Assembly: GCA_026261815.1 (NCBI GenBank)
Contig: JAMPIT010000435.1
Span: 1,390,501-1,454,500 of the forward strand
DNA from: Monarcha castaneiventris obscurior
Lineage: Eukaryota > Chordata > Aves > Passeriformes > Monarchidae
Reading direction: 5' to 3'
DNA length: 64,000 nucleotides
Shown: piece by piece, positions 21,354 to 32,492 of the stretch
Numbering within the stretch: position 1 is the first letter of the stretch
Layout: each line of letters opens with the position of its first letter
Program-made: the position numbers and the translations under genes
Notes under the pieces: model-generated
Seen by the model: the letters and a program-made list of their open reading frames with translations, nothing else
Databases searched by the model: none
What the model was told of the DNA's origin: nothing

Positions 21354-24300
21354 CACGAACCTTCTATGCCTCAACAAATACTCCTACAACTAAAGTTTAT
21401 GCTTGCAGGAGGATTGCATGGTAGGATAGAGTGCTGTTGCCCACCGGACTATGAAAGGAGATTTCTGAACAATTCCATGTGTTTGTCTGCTTGGCATGTT
21501 CCAGGTGAATACATTGAAGAACTACTTAAAAAGGTTTAAATGCACTTCAAGCCATGCACTGTGTTGGAAACAGAGCTGTACAATCCTGGAGGGAGCACCA
21601 AGACATCATATGTCTCTGGATTATTCTTCACATTGATATTCTTGTCCTTAGTAAAGCATGGTTTGTTCCCTTGTTTGGCTGAAGCACAGTGTATATGAAC
21701 TGGCCTTGCTCTTTTCAGTGAACCTGAGGCAGGGATTCTCCTGCATACCTCTCCCTCTGCTCCAGTTTAACGTTGCAGAAATAACCTGAATTAGCATCAC
21801 AAGCTAACTGTTAGGGAAAATGAAGGGCAGGTTTAAGTATTTAACTACTTGGTAACTCCAACTTTGGAAAATATCATAATGATTCAGACTGCAAATCAGA
21901 TCATGAGGACCAAACTTTGATTTCTAATAATATCATTTAACTAGAAAACACCTCAAGCTTTTTTCCAGAGATTTTAATTAATATTGGCTTTGCAGGGAAT
22001 GCTAATACTTAAACACTTTATAAAATTTATATTAAACCTGGATGTTTTTACAACATTTTTGCCATTACTTCAATCCATGTATTGCAGATAGGGATGGCAT
22101 ATTTTCTGAGAGAAATTTATAAACAGCCATTTTTAGATTTGTTGGATTTTGCCTCTTACGTGAAATGCATTGTAACATTCCTATTATTTATTTTGTGAAG
22201 TATTTAAAGCAAAATGTAGAAGTCTTTGTACCAGATCTTTCTATTTGGCTTTTTATTTAGAGTACTAGGAATAGTCTGGAACAGAAACGTAACACAGACT
22301 TGCATGAAAATTACCTTATAACTTGAGAAAACAACATAATTTAGACCAACTGTCTTCAGTTTACTGTGCAATTCTTAGGTCAAAGTCATTGGTAGTTGTT
22401 CTTTGGGGATAATGAATAAGGAAGAACTACAGAATTTGGTGCAATTAACTATAATGAGTCTTGAACTTAAATAAAAAACCAAAATTTCTGAAACAATGGG
22501 AATGTAAGTGATGACTGTAATGCAGAAGAAGAAAACAGAATTCCCTTTGAGGCACAGATATCAATTTACAGCTACCATGATTATGTCCAATTTGTTTATT
22601 TAAATAAATATTCCAATTTGTGTTTGTTTATGTAAATCAGCCCCAAATTCTTCAAGTATGCAGTAAAACTTTGCTCTCAACTTGAAGCTGATCTAAGGCT
22701 GACATAGGGATTTGGCTGTATAGGTAAACACTCAGCCATGTTTTTCAAATTATGAAAGTTTTTAAGTTCTACACCTGCTCAGAATTCCCTGGGCTCTAGC
22801 AGTTTCCTTGTGGTTTCTAATTGGAAGACTTACAGAAATTCACATTCTTTATCATAACAACAAAGATGCAATTTTTTCTTAAAAATGAACATACAGGGCT
22901 TTGGAGCATCAGACTTACCTGCAGTGAGGTAGGTATTAAATTCTTCCTGAATGTTTTCAGCATCTACATTAAAATTTTATCTTTGTTAAACATCTGGAAA
23001 TTCAAAAAGCAAACACATAAAGCTGTTAAACAAATAAAAGATAAATCTCAAAAAATTCTGTACATCTTTAGACTGCCTAGATCTTTCAGTCTTCTTGACA
23101 CTTGTCTCATGGTAGGTAAAGCACCATTTGGAACGCATCTTACAGAAAGGGCTGGAAAACCCCAACCTTGCCTTGCACTTCAGAAGGTCATAAAATGTGA
23201 GATTGATCATGGGGAGAAAAACCAGGTGGAAAAGCAAGAAGAGGAATAATGGTAATACAGCAGTATATCGACCATTATATATTACATCAAGGAATTTGAA
23301 TAGCTTCTTACATTTGTTGTTTAGACTGACAATGAAAGGCTATTCACTATAATTCCATAGATCAAAGTAATATGTTATTTGACCACTGTCAGTGAAATTA
23401 TGGAAACCTTCTCAATGTGAAATTTTAGAACCTGTAATGTGTTTTGATGAACTTCAAGTATTTTGTTAGAATTTTTTTTGAGCATTGTCTTTAGCTTGGG
23501 TTTTTCTGGAATAATTAAGGGGGAAAGTGATTTTGAAATTTCTATTACTGAAATTAGTTGGTTTTGCCAAAATTTAGTATTTTTCATACTTTATTTTGAG
23601 AGAATCATGTCCCCTTTGAGAATGTGATGTTTGATAAAACATAATTGCGGGGTTAATAAGATGCTTTTCAAAATATGTCCCATGAAAATCCACCCAGACT
23701 TGACCATTTATATCTCATGGAAATACTTTCAAATCTCATGAAATAATTGCTGCTTATTGGCATGTTCATTCACAAATCATACTGTGTGACAATGACATAA
23801 GCAAGTGCCATTCTATTAATTGCAGTTCTCCTATTTTTCTCCTATTGTAATATAAATGAAGGAAATTCAGGATTCTTCTGTCTTCGTCAACTGACTCTTT
23901 GCTAATTCAGCTCTAAATTCTGAGGCTTTGATGGTAAAAGCTCAGGATCATCTGCCAAGGATAAGGTGTAATTGCCCTCTGAAAGAGCAGCTGTGAGAAT
24001 TGTCCTATTCTGTTCTAATCAAATATTATTGAAGAAGACAATTATGAAATGCCAGTTTTAAAAATCCCCATCTAAATGTTAATTCTGAAACCCAGAGATC
24101 TAAGGAAAAAACACAGAGCATTTATTGAATGTGAATGAACTACCAAATCCCTGTTTTCATGGATACCCTAAGGAGGTCTTTGCCATGGCTTACCTTAGTG
24201 TCTCTCTCTTATTCTGTTTATAAAATCTTAATACACTTGAAAAAAATTTGAATTGAAGTCTCTCTCTTGAATGCTATCTAGTTTTAGTCACTCTATTTAA

Positions 24301-27300
24301 TGCTATTATAGCATTAGAAAAAAAAAGCACCTTTGATTTTTGCATTTGGCCTGCTAGCATTTTCAGAGAGTAGGAGTAATGGCTTTTAATTTTTACTGCA
24401 TACATGCCTGGAGATTGCAAGTTACTTCTTCAAGATTTTGAAAGACTGTAGATAAAAGTGAACTTGTCAGTAGACATGGATGTGTTACAGAGGTAGATGT
24501 CTAGAAGTTTTAAAAGACAATTTATTGACCTCCCCAAGTCTTTTGATGACAGTGACCTAATTCCACCCTCAAATACACAAATTGAGTGAGAAGGAACAGC
24601 TCATCTGTATAGATGGGCTCTCTGTTGGGACCTCCATGAGTTGTCCTCTCCAGTGCAAGATTCCTGGTTGTGGATCTCTGTGTGGTACCTGGCTGCCCAA
24701 CAGCCAGCCTCTGAGAGATGGCCTAGCTCTGACAGACGTTGTGATTTTGCCTCCATATGTTGAAATACACATGTCCTTTGACTACATTTAAATTACTTAT
24801 TAGTCAAATAAGGAAATGTGCTTAAGTTGGTGAATGAAGCTTCTGCCTTGCTGCTTTCTGATATTATTTAGTTCTGGGTATCACAGTTGTACAGTGCATT
24901 GTCTGTGGATTGAATCATCTCTTGTATGCCTTGGCTTTCTGGCACACTGCTAGAGGTAAAAGCTGCATTGTTTCTGTGAAACAAGTTTTTCATTACTATT
25001 AACACTATCTTTTTTGAATAACCAATCTTTTGCTGTGTGATGAGTAAGCTACGTCTTGGACAGAGCACTTAGAAGAAAAAAGCCATGAAAAAATGCTTAA
25101 CTTTAAAAATTATATTGTGAAACTAAGTTTATTTTTCATATATGCTTACTCTTAAGAAGCTACAGCTAATGCCACATGGGAAAATGTGTTCTACTTTGAC
25201 ACTTAATACCATGGTCAAAGCATTCATTTAGCCCTGCACTTATTTGAATGTTGTAATCTGTATATTTCTATAAAGCCTTGATGATGTCAATTATTTTTAT
25301 TGACATACTGTAAATCTGTTGGGGATTCCAAAGTATTCACAAATGCTTTCTTAGAATCTAGGAAGTTGATAATGAGTGATTTTTGGCTTTTAATGGTCTC
25401 TGCAGTGACTATGTAGGGTAAAAATCTGGTCAACATATGATCCATAAACTTGAAATCCAATTTCCAATTCCATTAAAATGACATAGCTCTACAGGACATG
25501 ATATGACAATGTAAAGACTGTATTTCACCTAAGGACAGTATTTTGCTACTTGTTAAGTGAATTGCTTTGGGGTGCTTACTTTCTTTTAAGTTCAATGTTA
25601 TTTTTCATTAATCTAGAAGTTGCTCCTAGTTCTATGTCTGTGGAAAATGTTGACCTTTTTTTTGGTGTCTCCTGAGCCTTCAAAACTTCCATGTTGAGTT
25701 TTCGTATTCTAAATTTTTCCTGGGGTTTAACTTTTATTTTGCAGCTTTAGGAGAACTGAGGCGTTTGTATTTCTTTCCTTAGTTCTTTTTTTTTCAGTGG
25801 TAAATGCTTAGTTTTAAATTCTACGTATGTACTTCCACATTCAAAATTATTTCGATCTAATTTGCTTGCGCATTTAGCACATTCTTTTGACCATTGGTCC
25901 TGTTGTTTAAGAATACCTGAGCAAAATGAGGAAAGAATTGAAGGAGGAAAAGGATTGGTACTGGCCACAGAGCTAAGTTAAAAGGCAAATGGTAAAAAGT
26001 TTTGAAATAGATACATGTTCTCTCTAGCTGATATAATCACATTTCAATATGAATTTATGCGCACTTAACACTAAATGGCCAAGTAAGACACCGCTGCAGT
26101 CAGCTGCTGCATAGCATAATTTCCCCCCCACACACAACCCCCCCGTTTTGGTTAATGTAGTTCACCAGGAGATAAAAGCAAATTTTTCCTATGAGTACCT
26201 AGCTAACTGTAGCCCTCTTTCACAGCAAAGTTGCTCATATTTTTCTTTTGAACTGTCACTTATGCTTGAATAAAAATGTTCTGAAATAATCTTTTCAAAG
26301 AGGGAAATATGATGAACAGTCTTCAAAATATGGCTCAAGTATAAGTCTGCCATAAATAAATGGGGATTTCAGCATTTGTTTGTGAACTCTTGTTTTGAAA
26401 AAGCAAAAAATACATTTTTCCATGTGATTTCAGAGCATCGATGTAAGAGAGTCCCTTTTGGATTTAGAAGTGAACCTGACAGCATTTTTCCAGGATTGCA
26501 TCATATGTTTCACTCACACTTTCACATCCTGTATTAAACCACATGCATGCACGTCAACAAGACAAGATTGCAACAGGAGTGTGACTGGGGAATTGTTTTC
26601 CTGATATTTGATAGGAGTAATTGCAGCCACTGCTGCTTCAAAGCAACTGTGGTTATACTATACTATGTCAACAAAAGTCAGTTTTGCCATGTGGAAACCT
26701 AATTACTTCAGAATAATCTGTTAGAAAGCACTTTTGAAATAGTCAGGCCATTTATACAACTCAGTAAAAAATATTTCTGCATGGAGCCTTTCTTAAATAA
26801 AAGCTTTCATGTGTTATAGTTTGAACAGTACAGTGACAGTTTTGGAAATATTAAAAAAGTAGACTTCTGTTTAAGAGGTGGTAGGAAAATTTAGTAGGTG
26901 ATAAGAAAATATGAGTATTTCCCTATGATTTCTATGATAAACCTGGTAGGGCTGTTATTGAATAGAAAAGAGGGTAGAGATTTTTGCTTTTCTCTTCAGC
27001 AAGACCCTAACATTGTGGGAAATGGGATGAAACTTTGATATATTTTAGTGAGATCATGCAATGTCAGGGATATTTATCTGTGTAGTATTAGCTCCATAAA
27101 ATGTCTTAAAGCTTTTGTAGTCTTTCTGGTCCTTCAGTTATGTAGCTGTTGTTCCCAACAATGTCTTGTTTTTCACATGTGGTCCTTTGTCACTTCTGAG
27201 CCGTTTAGGGCATCTGTTAATCAAACATTTTTTCTGTCACTATGAAAATAGAGAATACCACAAATTTGCTTAGTTAAGTATGCTGTTCTGTACCTAGACT

Positions 27301-27639
27301 CTTACTATTTGCTGTAAGTAGCTTTTACTACTTTAAAATGTGCTTCTGAAAGACAGTGTAATCCTTATAGCTGCAAAGGAATGTTCCAAGTTCCATGAAT
27401 GTCTAAGCTTCATAGTGAAGCTAGGTTAACTGATGTGTTTAAAAGTCTTAGTTGTCAAGGCATAGAATTATAATTTATGGATAGTCTGTTATGTGTATGA
27501 AATTTCAGGTGATTACTGACACATAAACCATCTGTTCTGAATTGCTCTTCTTGAAAGAAATTCTACATTCAGTCTCTGCAATATACATAAATCAAAAGAT
27601 ACAAAATATTTAGAACCAGATTTATTAATGTGGTGTTAG

Positions 27640-27945
27640 TACTGGGGAGCAGCAGTGACCCAGGGGTCACTAGGGGTTTTCTGCATTTCTTCCAGGCATT
27701 CCAACGCCTTCCCAATGGCTCCTTAAAAGAGAGGCAGTGCAGGTTCTCCTGGCTGTCTCCTCACTTCTAGCTGCTTTTGTACTGCTGAAGGCCCTGTGCC
27801 ACAGAACAGTTCCTGGTCTTCAGGACCAGTGCTGGAGGCTTGCTCATGCTGCTGGGCTCAGGGCCAAGGAGAGCAGATGGGTTGCGCCCACACTGAGCCC
27901 AAGTCTCCACTGATTGCCAGATGGCAGCGACCAGCCAATTTCTTT
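27640..27945. other. GC-richer intronic patch, origin unknown
   Basis: About 300 bp of clearly higher GC than its flanks, lacking the AT-rich character of the intron, followed directly by GT-rich low-complexity DNA. It contains a short inverted repeat (ctggtc-ttcag-gaccag). No protein family recognised on either strand. It could be an old repeat or a conserved element. Confidence 0.35.
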
Positions 27946-28020
27946 TTTTGTGTTGTTTGGTTTGGTTTTTTGTTTGGTGGGGGTTTTTTGTTGTTTTGGG
28001 GTCTTTTTGTTGTTCAGTAG
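27946..28020. repeat. GT-rich low-complexity tract
   Basis: About 75 bp composed almost only of T and G, in runs such as tttggtttggtttttt and ggtgggggttttttg. Simple or low-complexity sequence. Confidence 0.85.
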
Positions 28021-28914
28021 TTCTAAGGTAATCTAAGTGGTTTATTACAGACTTCCACAACAGTGTTTAATATCCTTAGCAGGACTTGAAAGAATATAGG
28101 GTATTTATTATGGTTGTGTCAGCACAAAGCAGTTTAAAGGTACAGAATTGTCTAGAGTTGGAGTGCTGTGTGGAAGCAAACAAATCCAGTATGATGTCAC
28201 CAGCCCTTCTGAGCCGTTCCTGGCTTTAGAAAAAGGTTTTTTTTTCTTGGAGAAGACCCACTAGTTTTCTGCAAAGGCAACTTTGAGAACAAAGTAACAC
28301 ATGGACACTGTGGAAAATCCAGAGATGAGAACTGAAGAGGGAACTGAGAGATGACATGATTTGACACTGCAGATCTGCTCTTACTTGTAACTGTAGCCTT
28401 ATCTCCTTTCCATTCTTTCTGAAGTTCCTAGCACAAGTCTGCAAGTGCCAGGAGTACTGGAGCTGGCTTCTTGGCATCTTGTTCCTGTTACAGTGCTGTT
28501 CATCCATAATAGATCATCCAGAATTTGGGCTTTTAATTTGATGTAATAAATCAAAATTAAAAAGAGTATTGTAGTGTCAGATACAGTTTATTTGGTCCCC
28601 TTATGTTGACTATTAACTCAGTTGATTCAACATCCATGTATCATTTCAGATAATCCAAGCAGAGATGATATGGAAAAGAATTTAATTCAGTTTGATTTTC
28701 ATGTTGTTAAACCAATTTAGAGCTGCCGGTAATTTGATTCAGTGAGAATATGATCAAGTATATGTATGTACAGTGGATGTTTTATATAACTAGATTGATA
28801 CAGTGCTATGAAATGGCACCTCTTTGTACCTACTGACAAGATGGAGTTAATCATAAAATACTAAGTATTTCTGATTCCACTGAAACACTAAAAACCAGAG
28901 ATTAGTTGTCAAGG

Positions 28915-29415
28915 CCTGAGGGAACCAAAATACCTTAATAGTCATGACCAGCCTCCCCTGGGACCCTGACCTGCACTTCTCTGCCCATGGCCCAGAACTT
29001 CCTTTGACCTCAACCCTGCTTCTTGCCAGAGCTGAATTCTGAACAGACCATCTGCAGCCTGGCTGCCTACTGGCTGGGTGTCATGGCTAGGGCCTTAGCA
29101 TTTAATGCATCCCTGAGTCCAGCCTTATCTTCTACTGTTTCTGACTTGCCTTCCCTGGACACACTAGACCTGACTTGGCTCTTCCTCCTCTAACAGAGCA
29201 ATTGTCTAAAGCTCTTATGTTCCCAGCACTGCCTTATTTGGGTGCCCTGGGACTGCACCATTGCCAGTGAGGGCTACCACTCCATATGCTGTGGTCACCC
29301 TTTGATCCTGGATAATCTTCCCTCCTGGAGCAGCCCAGCTTGCGGCTCTGCCTATTTCCCATTTTGCTTTTTGCCAGTCAAATATCCCTAGCCACACCCA
29401 CACTGCTTGTTCCTC
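28915..29415. repeat. Unclassified GC-rich block, possible interspersed repeat
   Basis: Roughly 500 bp, rich in CTG/CCT words and free of the T- and A-runs seen on both sides. The change in composition at both edges suggests an inserted repeat or old retroelement fragment. I cannot name the family, see no terminal TG...CA pair with a target duplication, and no open frame resembles a known protein. Edges are approximate. Confidence 0.35.
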
Positions 29416-30099
29416 TTCTGCACTGAAAGAGGTAAGGTCGAGTTGAACCTTCTCTTGAAAATCATTTTGAAGAACAAACTTCTTTAAGGTTTCTCCAATG
29501 TTTTGTACAAGATTTTAGTGAAAAATCATGAAACAGAAGTCCTGTTCTGACAGCTTTCCTCTGTAGCCTGGACTGTCTGACCTTCTTCCAACAGGCTGCC
29601 AGAGACTTGTGTGACTCCTTTTAAAAGAAGTGGGTGTACTTTTAAGACTGTAAGATTTATCCAGTTAAAATCTCCTGGGAAAGGGTAGGGAGAGACAGAG
29701 ATGGACAAATGCTGCGTTACTTCTTCCTAAAGACTAAGTCAATGAGAGGAAATTCAATGTGAGAAACAGCTGGTAGAGTATAAGAATTTGTCTCAGGATA
29801 GATACTTAATGTTTCTTTGAAAAAATTAGTGTGATGTGAAAAGAGTGCTAGCCTAAAACTTTGTCTAGTGCTGACAGCTTTTTATTAACCACTTTTTTAA
29901 GAAAAGGAAAAAAAATCACTGATCTGTGAGGAACTGAACATTCTTTTCCACTTTTTTTTTCCTTTTTTTCCCTCCAGAAGAATGGAAAGGGGGCAGAAAT
30001 AATGTTTAAAAACTTCATTGTGCTCTGATCTGTAAGACTGATCCATATCTAGACCCCCTTGAAAGAATTAATATTTTACAGTTTTTTTATTTATTATGG

Positions 30100-30753
30100 T
30101 GTCTCAATTTGAGACAAATTAGGACGAAACGTCCTGAGATGAACATATCGTCTTAATGGAAGGCAGGTTTTGGCAGCCCCTCCGCCACAGGTTCAAAAGG
30201 AATTTCTTAAAGGAAAGTGAAAAAAAACCTGTTTATTTAACAAGCGGGGTGCACGTGGGCACAAGGAAAAGAAAAAAATTAATAATGTTAGGTAATAAAC
30301 CTTCTCGTTGTGGAGAAAGATTGTGGATTTTTTAGTCCTGCTCGGCTTCTCCCGAGGTCCATTGGAGCTGGGGTGCGGCACCGCAGGGCATCCCCTTCAG
30401 GCCATGGTGTGGGGTTCCTGGTGATGTTCTGGTGTTTCGGACCAGAGCAAAGCTGAACAGTTCCAGAAAAAGAAGAAGAAGCCATAGTTCTGGGAAAAAC
30501 TTCTTGCCTCAGTTAATGAACAAGAATCTAGCTAAAAAGCAAAGAATTTTAATTCTTTGTCTTTCTCCTGAGAAAAAAGAGCCAAGAGCTGGGGAGAAAA
30601 CTGAGGTAGTTATCTATGTTTTGAAAGCAGGCCACCAAAAGTATTCCACTGGCTTCCCCCGCCTCTCCCGGACCCAGCTTAAGGGTACAGGACTCATGTC
30701 TGGGCACAAAGCAGACGATAGGGAATACAGTATCATACAGTCACCCCAGGACA
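30100..30753 (-). mobile_element. Solo LTR of an endogenous retrovirus, ERVL-like
   Basis: A 654-bp LTR on the minus strand. Read on that strand it begins TGTCCTGGGGTGACTG and ends TTTGTCTCAAATTGAGACA, giving the TG...CA ends required of an LTR. A polyadenylation signal AATAAA (reverse complement at 30232-30237) lies about 130 bp before the 3' end. The flanks are TATGG (30095-30099) and TCTGG (30754-30758), a 5-bp target duplication with one mismatch, as expected for ERVL/class III. No internal retroviral genes flank it, so it is a solo LTR left by recombination. An ORF within it (30432-30770) is not a gene. The ERVL assignment rests on recall of avian LTR consensus and duplication length. 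Confidence 0.85.
30540..30559. repeat. Inverted repeat inside the LTR
   Basis: Perfect 9-bp arms (caaagaatt / aattctttg) around a 2-base centre. It lies within the ERVL-like LTR and may be a chance feature of its U3 region. Confidence 0.7.
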
Positions 30754-32350
30754 TCTGGATTAGAGAATAGCTGTTTTCAGCTATTTCCTGCAAATTCCCT
30801 GCTTTCTTCTTGCTTTCCCCTCCATGTTCCAGGATGGTCCAGGAATAGATTTTTCTTTAAAATACCATGTAAAATTGGTCAGTGTTTTATATAAATTATA
30901 GAGAAGTATTAATATCTCCTTGAAAATAGTTTGAACCATAAGCTAATTTTTCCAAAACAAGGAAACCTAAATTGTATAATTGGAGTAAGAATCATGGGGG
31001 AATAAAAGCTAGATGGTGATTTGAGGAATAGATTTAAATGCATAAATCTGTGAGACATGTTTATATATCTAAGACAATCTGTAAGTCCCCATTGACATGG
31101 GTGTCAATGGTGTTTAGCCCTAGAGTTGTTCTATTTTTGGTTTATTTGGCTTATTGGGCAGATAGCAGAGAGTAGCTCTGTGCATGTAGATGTATTCTGC
31201 CATTACAAAGCTGCTGTCATATGTATAATATAATATTTGAACTCCTTCTAAACTGTGTGTAATTCTGATATTATGATGGTACTAGAAGCTGTTGTAAGGG
31301 GAAGTCTACTCCTGTGCCTTTTTTTTTTCCCCTCTCCCCATTTCCGGTAATTTTAATCTAGGAATGAGTAGAGATGCCATATTTTCAGTTTTCTACCTCT
31401 TAGTTGACTTTTGACTGAGTAACTACTGACTCCAGAACAGAAGTAAACATTTCATAAATCAGCATTGAAAAGCAGTGCATTCAAATTAACGTAATTCAAT
31501 TATGTGAATTCCTCCATGATCTAGAGATTCCTAAAGTTACATAGCAACAATGTTTCATTTTTTGTGTTCATTTGGCCACGTATTACAGCTATTTTTTATT
31601 TGAGGAGAAGAAGCCTAAAGTAAGAATTAAATGCTAAGGACTTCTTTGTGTGTGTCTCAGTAAATGTACCAATGTAAGCAGCAGGATTGCTGTGGTAATT
31701 ACTCTGTTTGGTACAGATACTGATGCTGTATCAGTAGCATCCTGTCTGATGCCGAAAACATGTTAATGGAACTACTCTAGTACAGTGAGAGCCTGCCTCT
31801 ATAGCCCTTGACCTTGCAGCTGCTAGATTTACACTCCTGTGTTGTGCACAGGGGACTTCTATGTGTTGTTAAATGGGAGACAGTGAGCTTTCTGAAGTGT
31901 TTGTAGTCTTTGGGCCTCAAGACCTATTCCTTTGCGCTATGATTGCCTCTTAACTTAGAACTGAAAGTAATTCAACCTTAATTGTGAGAATGTTCAGTTC
32001 CTAGTTAAAAGTCTGTGTTTATAATTTTTTTTTTTTAAATTCAGTGAACTGGACCAAGCACTAGAGCCAAAACCTGTAGTAACTAATATTCCTAAGAAGT
32101 AGCTAATGTTGGTTCAGCTCTCAACTTCATTGCATGGACTATAATGATGCTTTTGAAAAGACTTTGTGGTTGAGAACTTCATGCTGTTAAATTCACTTCT
32201 CATGCTTCTTTCCGTGGAATTCTTTAATGGCCAAGGAAATGAGTTGGTAGGAGTCATCCATCTATGCAAAACTTGAATAGTGATTTCACAATACTTAAGT
32301 ATTATGCTAGCATGTAGCATTTAGCTAAATAAAAAACTCCTGTTTTCCAG

Positions 32351-32492
32351 ACCTTACCAGTTCGGAAAATTCCATGCAAAGCCAATGCTCCTTCAGGGTC
32401 TTTTTTTGCACGAGACAACACAGCAAATTTCTTATCCTGGTGCAGAGATGTAGGTGTGGATGATACCTGCCTGTTTGAATCAGAAGGTTTGG
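32351..32492 (+). CDS. GAS2: GAS2 coding exon 3 (CH domain, second half)
   Basis: 142-nt exon from acceptor ttttccag (AG at 32349-32350) to donor TGG|gtatgt at 32493. It encodes residues 90-136: [10 protein letters not shown], then the highly conserved CH-domain stretch [20 protein letters not shown], then [10 protein letters not shown]. This part packs the CH-domain core and carries the signature of the GAS2/plakin type of CH domain. It begins in phase 0 and ends in phase 1; the next exon completes Val137. Substitutions relative to mammals (as remembered) are conservative, such as Val for Leu in the SWCRDV segment. Confidence 0.97.

Larger units (their letters stand above)
15924..32350 (+). 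other. GAS2: GAS2 intron 2 (16.4 kb)
   Basis: Largest complete intron in the window, gtaagt at 15924 to tttccag at 32344-32350. The bulk is AT-rich and featureless. Named contents: a G(10) run at 18719-18728, a CpG-bearing CRE/E-box cluster at 21343-21353, C-rich tracts near 26120-26150, a GC-richer patch at about 27640-27940 followed by GT-rich low-complexity DNA, an unclassified GC-rich insert at about 28915-29415, and an ERVL-like solo LTR at 30100-30753. No coding exon was recognised. Confidence 0.9.

Noticed and set aside
22821..23249. 142-codon open frame on the + strand
   Set aside because: Lys/Phe/Ile-rich translation of AT-rich DNA with a non-standard start context; no recognisable domain.
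30432..30770. 112-codon open frame on the + strand
   Set aside because: It lies almost wholly within the ERVL-like solo LTR, antisense to it, and is a by-product of the LTR sequence.
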